From: an uncultured Alphaproteobacteria bacterium
GTDB taxonomy: Bacteria > Pseudomonadota > Alphaproteobacteria > Rhizobiales > Aestuariivirgaceae
Direction of reading: 5' to 3'
Length of the DNA stretch: 51,799 nucleotides
NCBI GenBank assembly: GCA_937872985.1
Contig: CALMUW010000012.1
Location: forward strand, 1-51,799
A model generated the notes under the pieces. That model was not told the DNA's origin. It saw only the letters and a list, made by a program, of their open reading frames with translations, and did not search any database. Positions 28,307 through 35,269 of this stretch are shown piece after piece. Positions within the stretch are counted from its first letter, which is position 1. Each line of letters starts with the position of its first letter. The position numbers and the translations under genes were made by a program.

Positions 28307-28509
28307 GCGGCCTGGCGGTCGATGGCTACAACTAAAACGTAATCCTCATCACTCTCGGCTATGGTCCAGCGAGGCGGGCGAGGGGAGGCACCTTCCCCGG
28401 AAGCTCAGACTCCTTTGGCTGCATTTCGCAGACCTCGTTTATGATGGGTGCTCAGCTCATGGCGGGAAAGACCGCCATGTAAGATTCGAGAATCCGGCGC
28501 ATTTACCCT
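28307..28509. other. Non-coding right end of the island
   Basis: About 200 bp between the cargo operon and the right arm sites with no gene that I can support. It contains an 8-bp perfect hairpin, CATGGCGG-GAAAGA-CCGCCATG (28458-28479), without a following T-run. It may end the operon transcript or serve in recombination. Confidence 0.4.
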
Positions 28510-28528
28510 GTTGGTATCGCAGTTGGTA
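28510..28528. repeat. Putative integrase arm sites, right end
   Basis: GTTGGTA at 28510-28516 and 28522-28528, spaced 12 bp like the pair at 12985 and 12997 near the left end. Both pairs are in the same orientation and lie inside the element, 58 bp from attR on this side. Confidence 0.6.
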
Positions 28529-28585
28529 TGACCTTGGAGCGTGGGCGGAAAGCTCAATATTTACAATGTGCACTCAAACCCATTG

Positions 28586-28601
28586 ACCATCGAGTGGGAG
28601 T
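28586..28601 (+). repeat. attR, right end of the island
   Basis: Exact copy of the 16 bp at 12851-12866. The host sequence that follows, AACGCAC, would turn the last guaA codons into ...E-W-E-TAA, so this is the original guaA stop region. Confidence 0.9.
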
Positions 28602-28608
28602 AACGCAC

Positions 28609-28941
28609 TTGCCCGTCAAGCAGGTGAAAATCCTCGGCTCCTGCGCCATCTGCGGCGAATTGGAAGCCGATCATCTGGAGCGCATGGTGCGCGCCGAGGC
28701 GGCGCGGCTTGGTGTGGAGATCGCGCTGGAAACCATCACCGACTTTGCCGCCATTGCCGCCTATGGCGTGCTCGACCGGCCCGGACTGGTGATCGACGGC
28801 AAGGTGGTTTCCGCCGGTCGCCTGCCCAAGCCGGAACATCTGGAATTCTGGCTGAGCGAACGAAAGCTGAGCGCGCAGGCCCGCGGCCCGTCAAGCGAGA
28901 GCGGTTCTGGCCTGATGCAATCAGGGCGCCTTCTGCTTTAA
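28609..28941 (+). CDS. Thioredoxin-like small redox protein
   Basis: The 110-residue product resembles the small thioredoxin-fold family of TM0996/MTH895 type: a beta strand then CAIC redox motif (KILGSCAICGELEADHLERMVRAEAARLG), and the cis-Pro-like segment VLDRPGLVIDGKVVSAGRLPKPEHL. The expected role is a cytosolic thiol-disulfide or metal-thiol protein. TTG 28609 is 8 nt after GGGAG, which is part of attR; GTG 28624 is an alternative start. Without the island the gene would begin 6 nt after guaA's TAA, so it was probably in the guaA transcript. The last 20 or so residues are low complexity. The stop shares TTAA with the convergent gene. Confidence 0.72.
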   Translation: MPVKQVKILGSCAICGELEADHLERMVRAEAARLGVEIALETITDFAAIAAYGVLDRPGLVIDGKVVSAGRLPKPEHLEFWLSERKLSAQARGPSSESGSGLMQSGRLLL

Positions 28942-29615
28942 CGCTTCAACTCATTCAGGCTGACGATGGGGTCGACGTCGGAGAGATCGCGCATGACGGC
29001 GCTGAGGAAGGCGATGACCTCCCGTTGCTGCGGCTCGGTCAGGCCCTCGGAGTCGCCTTCGGCCACGGCGCGCAGGGAGACGCGCTTGTTGGCGATGGCG
29101 GCAATGGTGGACTGATTCAACTCCGGCAGGATGAGGGCATAGCCCCGGTCGCCCCAGCTTGAGCCCACGTATTTGTTGACCACCGGCACGGAAAGATCGA
29201 TGCCCGCGCGCCGGGTCATGGCTTCGGCGATGAGGGCCGATGCCTGACGCTTGTCGACCACGAAGAACACGACGATGCGGAAGCCCGCCTCATGCATGGC
29301 GGCAAGGGCGTTGAGATCATCGGCAACGGCAAAGAAGCGCTCGGTCTGAAGGGCGGGCAGGTCGATGACGTAATCGCGGCCGGGGGAGGCGAGAATGGTG
29401 TCGAAGGCCTTCATCTGGCCGGTGATGGCTTCAAGGTCGACCAGTGCGGTGCGCCCCGGAAAGAAGCCGCGCAGGGGTGCCTTCTGGGCATCGGCGTCGA
29501 TGGCGAAGGGGTCGCGGTCTTCGAGCAGAAGATAGTCGACCAGCACCCGTGCCAACAGCGTCTTGCCGTTGCGGTGCTGGTCGGAGCAGATGATGTAAAC
29601 CGCAGGTCGGGTCAC
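28938..29615 (-). CDS. ParA-like P-loop protein with an altered Walker A
   Basis: A 225-residue relative of the neighbouring ParA/MinD-type ATPase. Both share the block FPG-x-T-x-x-(I/V)DL...QMK-x-(L/F)DT, showing they are paralogues. Here the nucleotide loop reads SDQHRNGKTLLARVL: the terminal GKT is kept but the deviant-Walker-A signature Lys and the first glycines are lost. It may bind nucleotide weakly or act as regulatory partner of the upstream ATPase, 21 bp away. The cargo or cellular position it organises is unknown. Confidence 0.65.
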   Translation of the reverse strand: MTRPAVYIICSDQHRNGKTLLARVLVDYLLLEDRDPFAIDADAQKAPLRGFFPGRTALVDLEAITGQMKAFDTILASPGRDYVIDLPALQTERFFAVADDLNALAAMHEAGFRIVVFFVVDKRQASALIAEAMTRRAGIDLSVPVVNKYVGSSWGDRGYALILPELNQSTIAAIANKRVSLRAVAEGDSEGLTEPQQREVIAFLSAVMRDLSDVDPIVSLNELKR

Positions 29616-29636
29616 GGCATTGCGGCCGCCCAGGCC

Positions 29637-30386
29637 TCAGGTCCGGGCGGTGGCGCTGCGCCCGCCGGAGAGAAGCTCCTGGATCAGGGCGACGCGGGCA
29701 TATTCGTCATCGATCTCGTCGCACCACTTGCGCACATAGCCGCGCAGCACAAAGGAGAATTTGCCCGGCGTGCCGTCCGCCGCCTTGTTGTCGATGAAAT
29801 CCTTGAAGGTGACGCCGGCCACGTCCACCTGCTCATAGGCCATCTCGTTGAGCTTGGGGATGTTGATCTCGTGGGCCTTGGGAATCTGGGCGAAGTACTT
29901 CTTGTGGGTGGCTTCGTCCCATTCAAAAAAGTTGGTCTCGTTGATGAAGTTGCGGGTCAGCACATACTGGATGCCGTTGAGATAGCGGGCGATCTCGCCG
30001 ATCTCGTCGAGGGAGGCGATGGACGGACCCACGACATGAAACAGGCCGAGGTTGAAATCGCCGTTGCGGGCGGCTTCGAGAACGCCGATGCGCTCGAAGA
30101 TGTCGAGCGCATAGGACAGGTTGCCGGCCTTGAGGTCCACCACTGTCACCGGCACATTGGCGGTTTCCATGGTGTCCAGCACCTTCATCTGGTGGGCGAC
30201 GTTGCCCAGGTCGATGACCTCGGTCTGGCCGGGATAGAAGCGGCGCAGTGAGCCCCGGGGGTTTTCCGTGTCGAAGGCGCGGGTCAGAATGTTCTTCCGG
30301 GCGAAGTAGTCGAGCACGGAGCGCGAGATCGTGGTCTTGCCGACGCCACCCTTGTCCGCGCCGACCAGAATGAGTGTGGGTTTCAT
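29637..30386 (-). CDS. ParA/MinD-type ATPase
   Basis: The 249-residue product starts MKPTLILVGADKGGVGKTTISRSVLDYF with a full deviant Walker A (KGGVGKT), followed by DTENPRGSLRRFYPGQTEVIDL and VTVVDLKAGN. This places it in the ParA/MinD/SIMIBI group that forms ATP-dependent dimers on DNA or membranes. No parB-like gene or centromere repeats are beside it, so chromosome partition is unlikely; many such orphan ATPases place protein clusters. ATG 30386 with GGGGGAAT upstream is chosen over an earlier in-frame ATG at 30431. Confidence 0.8.
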   Translation of the reverse strand: MKPTLILVGADKGGVGKTTISRSVLDYFARKNILTRAFDTENPRGSLRRFYPGQTEVIDLGNVAHQMKVLDTMETANVPVTVVDLKAGNLSYALDIFERIGVLEAARNGDFNLGLFHVVGPSIASLDEIGEIARYLNGIQYVLTRNFINETNFFEWDEATHKKYFAQIPKAHEINIPKLNEMAYEQVDVAGVTFKDFIDNKAADGTPGKFSFVLRGYVRKWCDEIDDEYARVALIQELLSGGRSATART

Positions 30387-30524
30387 TTTATTCCCCCAGT
30401 TGCCGGATGCCCGGCCGTAGATGTCTGCCAAAGTCTATCACGCAGGCGTGACGCTGTTCCAGCCCTCACGGGCTGTTTCGCCACCTTCCGCCGTCAGCTA
30501 TATTGAGCAGCCGCGGAGGGTAAA

Positions 30525-31094
30525 ATGCAAGCGCTCATTGCCGGTATCCTGCTGTTTGTTCTGCCACATTTCGTCTCCAGCCTGTTTCCCGTGGCGCGCG
30601 ACCGCCTCCGGTTGCAGTGGGGCGGGAACGGTTTCCGCGGGGCCTATGCACTGACCGTCATGGCAGGGGTGATTCTCATGGCTTGGGCCTATGCCGATTC
30701 GGCGGCCAACCCGCCGGGACCGGATTTCTACACACCGCCGCCGGGCATGACCCATGCCACGCTGACCCTCGTCTTCCTCGGTTTTCTGGCCTTGGGCGCG
30801 TCCTATGGCGACAGTCATATCCGACTGTGGCTGCAAAACCCCATGTCCATCGGTGTCGCGCTCTGGGCCGTCGGGCATCTGCTGTCAAACGGCGAACGGG
30901 TGCAGGTCATGATCTTCGTGGCGGTGCTGGCGGTGGCGGTGGTGGACATCGTGGTTTCCACGGCGCGGGGCAAGAAGCCATCCTATCAGCCGCGCTGGGC
31001 GGCGGACGGCATCGCCGTGGGCATCGGTATCGTCGGCTATCTGATCATGCTGTTCCTGTTCCATCCCTACATCCTGCATGTGCCGGTGCTGTGA
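30525..31094 (+). CDS. NnrU-family membrane protein (first copy)
   Basis: A 189-residue integral membrane protein with five or six hydrophobic helices and NnrU-family features (LPHFVSSLFP, the SIGVALWAVGHLLSNGE block). NnrU was named from nitrite/NO reduction clusters, but family members occur without them and the activity is unknown. The next gene is a paralogue overlapping by 1 bp (TGATG), so the two probably form a heterodimer or arose by duplication. Confidence 0.82.
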   Translation: MQALIAGILLFVLPHFVSSLFPVARDRLRLQWGGNGFRGAYALTVMAGVILMAWAYADSAANPPGPDFYTPPPGMTHATLTLVFLGFLALGASYGDSHIRLWLQNPMSIGVALWAVGHLLSNGERVQVMIFVAVLAVAVVDIVVSTARGKKPSYQPRWAADGIAVGIGIVGYLIMLFLFHPYILHVPVL

Positions 31095-31654
31095 TGGGGC
31101 TTCTCGCGCTTGCCGTGCTCGGCTTTTCGCTGCTCCATCTTATCCCCGCCCACGGCGGGCTGAGGGAGCGCCTGCGCCAGCGGTTCGGACGGCGCACCTT
31201 CGGTCTCACCTATGGCCTCATCGCCACGGCGGCGCTGGGGTTGATCGTGCTGGGCTGGCGGGCCGCACCCTTCATTCCGGTCTATGATCCGCCGGCCTGG
31301 GGCGCCCATGCCAATCTGCTGTTCATGCTGCTGGCCTTTCTGCTGTTTGGCCAGTTCCTGGCTGGCGGGTCGTGGCGGCAGGGCCTGCGCTCTCCCATGG
31401 CGCTGGCGGTCATGATCTGGGCCACGGGCCATCTGCTCGCCAATGGTGATGCCGCGAGCCTCATCCTCTTCGGCGGTCTTGGGCTTTATGCCGCAGTCCA
31501 TGCCGGGCTGGCGCGGCGCAGCGAAGGCTTTTCCGCGCCCCTCAGCTTCGGGCACAATGGCTTTGGTCTATTGGTGGGGCTTGGCCTTTATGGCTTGATG
31601 CTGCATTTTCACCAGGCGCTCATTGGCGTGCCTGTGCCATTTTTCGGGGGCTGA
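31094..31654 (+). CDS. NnrU-family membrane protein (second copy)
   Basis: A 186-residue multi-helix membrane protein like its upstream neighbour: [38 protein letters not shown] matches SIGVALWAVGHLLSNGE in the first copy. ATG 31094 shares its A with the preceding TGA. The stop is followed one base later by panB, so transcription probably continues into panB although the functions seem unrelated. Confidence 0.82.
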   Translation: MGLLALAVLGFSLLHLIPAHGGLRERLRQRFGRRTFGLTYGLIATAALGLIVLGWRAAPFIPVYDPPAWGAHANLLFMLLAFLLFGQFLAGGSWRQGLRSPMALAVMIWATGHLLANGDAASLILFGGLGLYAAVHAGLARRSEGFSAPLSFGHNGFGLLVGLGLYGLMLHFHQALIGVPVPFFGG

Positions 31655-31655
31655 C

Positions 31656-32474
31656 ATGTCGGTTCAGAACACCATCAAACGGATCACCGCGCCGGAGATC
31701 ACCGCGCGCAAGGGCGGCGAGGCCATCGTCTCGCTCACCGCCTATCATGCGCATACGGCGGCCATTGCCGATAAATATGTCGACTTCCTGCTGGTGGGCG
31801 ATTCCCTCGGCATGGTCATGCATGGCTTTGAATCGACCCTGCCGGTGCCGCTCGACCTGATGATCATGCATGGCCGCGCCGTGATGCGCGGGGCCAGGCG
31901 CGCCCTCATCGTGGTGGACATGCCCTTCGGCTCCTACGAAGAAAGCCCGGCCCAGGCCTTCCGCAATGCGGCCCGCGTGGTCAAGGAAACCGAGTGCGGG
32001 GCGATCAAGCTGGAGGGGGGGCGGCGCATGGCCGAAACCATCCGCTTCCTGTCGGAGCGCGGCATTCCGGTCATGGCCCATGTCGGCCTCACGCCGCAAT
32101 CCATCAACGTGCTGGGCGGCTTCAAGACGCAGGGCCGCACCCGCGACCAGTGGGCGGCGATCGAGGAGGACGCCCGCGTGGTGGCCGAAGCCGGGGCCTT
32201 TGCCGTGGTGCTGGAGGCGCTGGCCGAGCCGCTGGCCGCAAAGATCACCCGGGAGGTGGCCATTCCGACGATCGGCATTGGCGCGTCTTCGGCCTGCGAC
32301 GGGCAAATCCTGGTGATGGAGGACATGCTGGGCCTTTCGCCGCGCGTGCCCAAGTTCGTGAGGGAGTTCGGCGAGGTCGGCAAGGCCATCGAAAGGGCCA
32401 TCGCCAGCTATGCCGACGAGGTGAAGGCGCGCAATTTCCCCGAGCCGCGCCACACCTATGAGGTCAAGGACTGA
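31656..32474 (+). CDS. panB: 3-methyl-2-oxobutanoate hydroxymethyltransferase
   Basis: PanB makes ketopantoate from 2-oxoisovalerate and methylenetetrahydrofolate, first step of pantothenate and CoA synthesis. The 272-residue length fits. Visible are [33 protein letters not shown] (Mg-binding Asp in VGDSLG), [10 protein letters not shown], and [25 protein letters not shown]. panC is not next to it. The ATG at 31656 gives the standard N-terminus. Confidence 0.95.
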   Translation: MSVQNTIKRITAPEITARKGGEAIVSLTAYHAHTAAIADKYVDFLLVGDSLGMVMHGFESTLPVPLDLMIMHGRAVMRGARRALIVVDMPFGSYEESPAQAFRNAARVVKETECGAIKLEGGRRMAETIRFLSERGIPVMAHVGLTPQSINVLGGFKTQGRTRDQWAAIEEDARVVAEAGAFAVVLEALAEPLAAKITREVAIPTIGIGASSACDGQILVMEDMLGLSPRVPKFVREFGEVGKAIERAIASYADEVKARNFPEPRHTYEVKD

Positions 32475-32541
32475 CAGGGCATCACTGATTTGCCATAGTG
32501 CGCTGGCATTGGCGGGCAGCGGGCGCTTTGTGGATGGACCC

Positions 32542-33918
32542 ATGACGATGAACCGGCGCGACGTTTTCTTGGCTGCGGCTGTTGTGATCCTGAAGCCCAG
32601 GCTGGTCTTTGCCGAAGAGGCCCCGGACGGCTTTCTGGTGCTGCGGGCCGAGCCCGCCAGCCTGGCGCTGCTGGGCACCGACCAGCCCGCCACCGACATC
32701 TGGAGTTGGAACAAGGCCGAACCCGCCACGATCCTGCGGGCACGCCAGGGCCAGCCCTTCAAGGTGCGCCTCATCAACTATCTCGAGGAAGACATCTGGT
32801 TTCACTGGTTCGGGGTGCGCGGTCCTGCCGACCAGATGACGGTGAAGGTGGAGCCGGGCGAGCAGGCGGCGGTGGACTGCGTGTTCACCCCGCCCGATGC
32901 GGGCACCTTCTGGTTTGGCCCTTTGACCAATGCGTCGCGCCAGCGCGACATGGGGCTCTACGGCCTGCTGGTGGTGGAGGAGGCCGCACCGCCCGATGCC
33001 CAGGACGTGGCGCTGGTGGTGGACGACTGGCTGGTGGATGACGCGGGCAAGATCCAGGGCGGCTTCGGCGATCTCGCCATGGCGGTGGGCGAAGGGCGCA
33101 TGGGCAACTGGTTCACGCTCAATGGCGCCTTGAAGCCGAAGATCAAGGTCGCGCGCGACCGGCCGCTGCGCCTGCGCTTTCTCAATGCCGCCAATGTCCG
33201 CAGCATGGGCCTCATGTTCAAGGGGGGCGAGGTGGCGGTGGTGGCCCATGATGGCCAGCCCCTGGCGGCGGCGCAGCCCCTGGGCACCCAGCCGCTGCTG
33301 CTGGCGCCGGGGCAACGGGCCGATGTGCTGCTGCAACCGGGTGCCGGCGTTGTCACGTTTGCCCTCGACCTGCTCGAGGATGTGGTGGAGCTGGGCTATC
33401 TCGAACCCGCGGGCGAGGTTCCCGCCATTCCGCCGCCGCCGCTCTTCACTCTGCCGCAAAACCCCATTGCTCCGGCCTTCGACCCCGCCACCGCCCGGGC
33501 CATCACCCTGACGCTGGAGGGCGGGGCCAAGGGCGGCCTGAAATCGGCCCGTGTCGGCGAGGAAGAGTTGGACACCCGGGCGCTGCTGGAGCGCGGGCTG
33601 GCCTGGGCCATGAACGGTGTGGCGGGCACGGGCGGGCCGCCTCTGTTCACCGCCAAGCGCGGTGAACCACTGGTCCTCACCATCGACAACCGCACCAGCT
33701 TTGCCCAGCCCCTGCACATCCACGGCCATGTCTGGCGGCTGGTGGCGCAGGGCGGACAGCCGGTCGCCGATACGCCCTGGCGCGACACGGCGGTGGTTCC
33801 GGCCAAAGCCACGGTGGGACTGGCCTTCACCGCCGACAACCCCGGCGTCTGGGTCATCCAGAGCCTGGTGGCCGAGCGGGTCGATTCCGGCATGCTGGCC
33901 AGTTTCGTCGTCGAATAA
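32542..33918 (+). CDS. Cupredoxin-fold multicopper oxidase homologue lacking copper ligands
   Basis: The 458-residue protein has the three-cupredoxin fold of multicopper oxidases and a twin-arginine-like signal (MNRRDVFLAAAVVI...VFA), so it is probably exported folded by Tat. The copper sites are nearly gone: HWH is His88-Trp-Phe90 (WFHWFG), HSH is FGP (GTFWFGPLTN), and the C-terminal HCH is IQS (439-441, VWVIQSLVAE); only HIHGH (392-396) remains. It is therefore unlikely to oxidise anything with copper. E. coli FtsP/SufI is a copper-free member that stabilises the divisome, a possible but unproven parallel. Starts at 32542 or 32548. Confidence 0.8.
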   Translation: MTMNRRDVFLAAAVVILKPRLVFAEEAPDGFLVLRAEPASLALLGTDQPATDIWSWNKAEPATILRARQGQPFKVRLINYLEEDIWFHWFGVRGPADQMTVKVEPGEQAAVDCVFTPPDAGTFWFGPLTNASRQRDMGLYGLLVVEEAAPPDAQDVALVVDDWLVDDAGKIQGGFGDLAMAVGEGRMGNWFTLNGALKPKIKVARDRPLRLRFLNAANVRSMGLMFKGGEVAVVAHDGQPLAAAQPLGTQPLLLAPGQRADVLLQPGAGVVTFALDLLEDVVELGYLEPAGEVPAIPPPPLFTLPQNPIAPAFDPATARAITLTLEGGAKGGLKSARVGEEELDTRALLERGLAWAMNGVAGTGGPPLFTAKRGEPLVLTIDNRTSFAQPLHIHGHVWRLVAQGGQPVADTPWRDTAVVPAKATVGLAFTADNPGVWVIQSLVAERVDSGMLASFVVE

Positions 33919-34002
33919 CTGTTGACGGCCTGTGGATAACTTCACGGGCATCTTGCCGGTTGTGCCATTCCGGGATGACGTGATTCGTCTGTGAGGTGCG
34001 TC

Positions 34003-34128
34003 ATGTCGGTTGAGTTTTCCGGGTTTGTCATGGGTGTTGCGGCGGCCGCTCTGGTGATGGGCGGTTTTGTTGTTTATCAGGGCCACAGGAGTCTGCTGGC
34101 CATATCCTCCTACGGCGAGAAGCGCTGA
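34003..34128 (+). CDS. 41-residue single-span membrane protein candidate
   Basis: A short reading frame beginning ATG 34003 after GAGG at about 7 nt. It encodes an acidic start, one hydrophobic helix (FVMGVAAAALVMGGFVVY) and a polar tail ending SSYGEKR. The clear membrane helix, ribosome site and position in an otherwise empty 420-bp gap argue for a real small protein. Function unknown. Confidence 0.5.
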   Translation: MSVEFSGFVMGVAAAALVMGGFVVYQGHRSLLAISSYGEKR

Positions 34129-34201
34129 AGGAACGTGCGCAGGCAGGCGCTGTCCGGCGGTTTGGCCGGTGAAATGCCTTGATTTGGCCCCCCCGCTGCT
34201 C

Positions 34202-34275
34202 TAGAGCAACCTGACTTTTGGCGGAACCAACAAAAGTCAGATAAGTTGCTCGCCATCAATAAGTTAGAGCGGTGG
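34202..34275 (+). repeat. Intergenic hairpin repeat, copy B
   Basis: This 74-bp unit is the closest relative of 9005-9078: TAGAGCAACC, inner stem TGACTTTTG/CAAAAGTCA, AAGTTGCTCGCCATCAATAA, GCGGTGG. The best stem of the three copies. It lies between the small membrane protein candidate and the YfgM-like gene and is probably not translated. Confidence 0.75.
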
Positions 34276-34340
34276 CTTTGAGGCATTCAAGGCGCCTTCC
34301 GCTCCAGGCCCTTCGGCCATCGCATGAGGAGTGCCGCACG

Positions 34341-35003
34341 GTGAGCGAGAGCGACGAATCCCTGTTCCGCGAGGTGGATGAGGAAGTCCGCCAGGATCAA
34401 TACAAGAAAATCTGGGACAGATACGGCAATTTGCTGATGGCCATGGCCTTTGCCATCGTGGCGGGCGTGGGCGGCGTCAAGGGCTGGCAGTATTACCAGC
34501 AGAAGCAGGCCGAAAGCGCCGCCGTGGTCTATGCCGACGCCGTGAAGAAGGCCGCCGACGGCAAGTATGATGATGCCGCTTCGGCGCTGGCTGCCATCAA
34601 TCATGGCGGCTTTGCCCAGTTGGCGGAATTGCGCAAGGCCGGCGGCCTCGCCCAGCAGGGCAAGCGCGACGAGGCGGTTGCGGCCTATGACGCCTTCGCC
34701 GCTAATGGGGCGCATGATCCGGCCTTCATCGACATGGCGCGCATCCGCGCCGGTTATCTGCTGACCGACACGCTGAAACCCGATGAGTTGCTCACCCGCC
34801 TTGGCCCCTATGACAAGGATGATCAGGTGTGGCGGCATGCGGCCCGCGAAATCTTCGGCCTGTCGGCCTGGCGCACGGCCGACTACGCCATGGCCGACCG
34901 CTACATGACGGCTCTTTACAATGATCCGGCCACGCCGCCGGCCATGCGCCAGCGGGCGCAGATGATGATGCAGTTGCTGACGCCGCTGCTGCCGAAGAAG
35001 TGA
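34341..35003 (+). CDS. YfgM-like TPR membrane-anchored protein
   Basis: The 220-residue product has a short cytosolic segment (FREVDEEVRQDQYKKIWDRYG), one membrane helix (about 31-47) and a periplasmic helical repeat domain of the TPR_21 type. E. coli YfgM works with PpiD at the SecYEG exit and sits next to bamB and der, the same context as here. GTG 34341 (VSESDESLF) is chosen because it begins the conserved acidic lead; an ATG at 34272 would lie in the intergenic repeat. Confidence 0.82.
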   Translation: MSESDESLFREVDEEVRQDQYKKIWDRYGNLLMAMAFAIVAGVGGVKGWQYYQQKQAESAAVVYADAVKKAADGKYDDAASALAAINHGGFAQLAELRKAGGLAQQGKRDEAVAAYDAFAANGAHDPAFIDMARIRAGYLLTDTLKPDELLTRLGPYDKDDQVWRHAAREIFGLSAWRTADYAMADRYMTALYNDPATPPAMRQRAQMMMQLLTPLLPKK

Positions 35004-35010
35004 GGCTGAC

Positions 35011-35268
35011 ATGACCATGCGGGCGCGTTGGGCGGTGCTGCTGTGCCTGGGGCTGGTGCTGTCCGGCTGCACCTCCCTCAAGCGCATGACCGGCCAGGTG
35101 GATGACACCGTGCTGCCCGGCACGCGCGAGGACGTCTTGCCGCCGGAGCAACAGACGCGGCGTGACCCCGCCGTGACGGGCGACAAGCCAGCCACGGGTG
35201 AGTGCGTGCCCGATGACGTGAACTGCCTGCCGCCGGTGGATCAGGAAGCGCCGGGCGCGGCGCAATAG
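35011..35268 (+). CDS. Short lipoprotein, possible BamB remnant
   Basis: An 85-residue lipoprotein: signal peptide and lipobox LVLSGC, then a polar Pro-rich tail (DDTVLPGTREDVLPPEQQTRRDP) with two cysteines. In many proteobacteria bamB lies between yfgM and der; the segment LPGxRxxVLP followed by DP resembles the start of alphaproteobacterial BamB before its beta-propeller. The propeller itself is absent here, with der starting one base after the stop. This could be a truncated BamB or an unrelated lipoprotein. Confidence 0.65.
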   Translation: MTMRARWAVLLCLGLVLSGCTSLKRMTGQVDDTVLPGTREDVLPPEQQTRRDPAVTGDKPATGECVPDDVNCLPPVDQEAPGAAQ

Positions 35269-35269
35269 C

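Larger units (their letters stand above)
12851..28601. mobile_element. Integrative and mobilizable element in guaA
   Basis: About 15.7 kb bounded by a 16-bp direct repeat. It carries a tyrosine integrase at the left end, an AlpA-like regulator, a TraA/MobQ relaxase with oriT, TraC/TraD-like accessory genes and a six-gene restriction/defence-type cargo. No mating-pair (VirB/Trb) genes are present, so transfer would depend on a helper element. The host genes guaA and the thioredoxin-like gene flank it. The 3' end of guaA is an established integration hotspot in bacteria. Confidence 0.88.

Noticed and set aside
12851..28601. Self-transmissible conjugative element
   Set aside because: No VirB/Trb mating-pair or VirD4-type coupling genes are present; only relaxase and small accessory genes.
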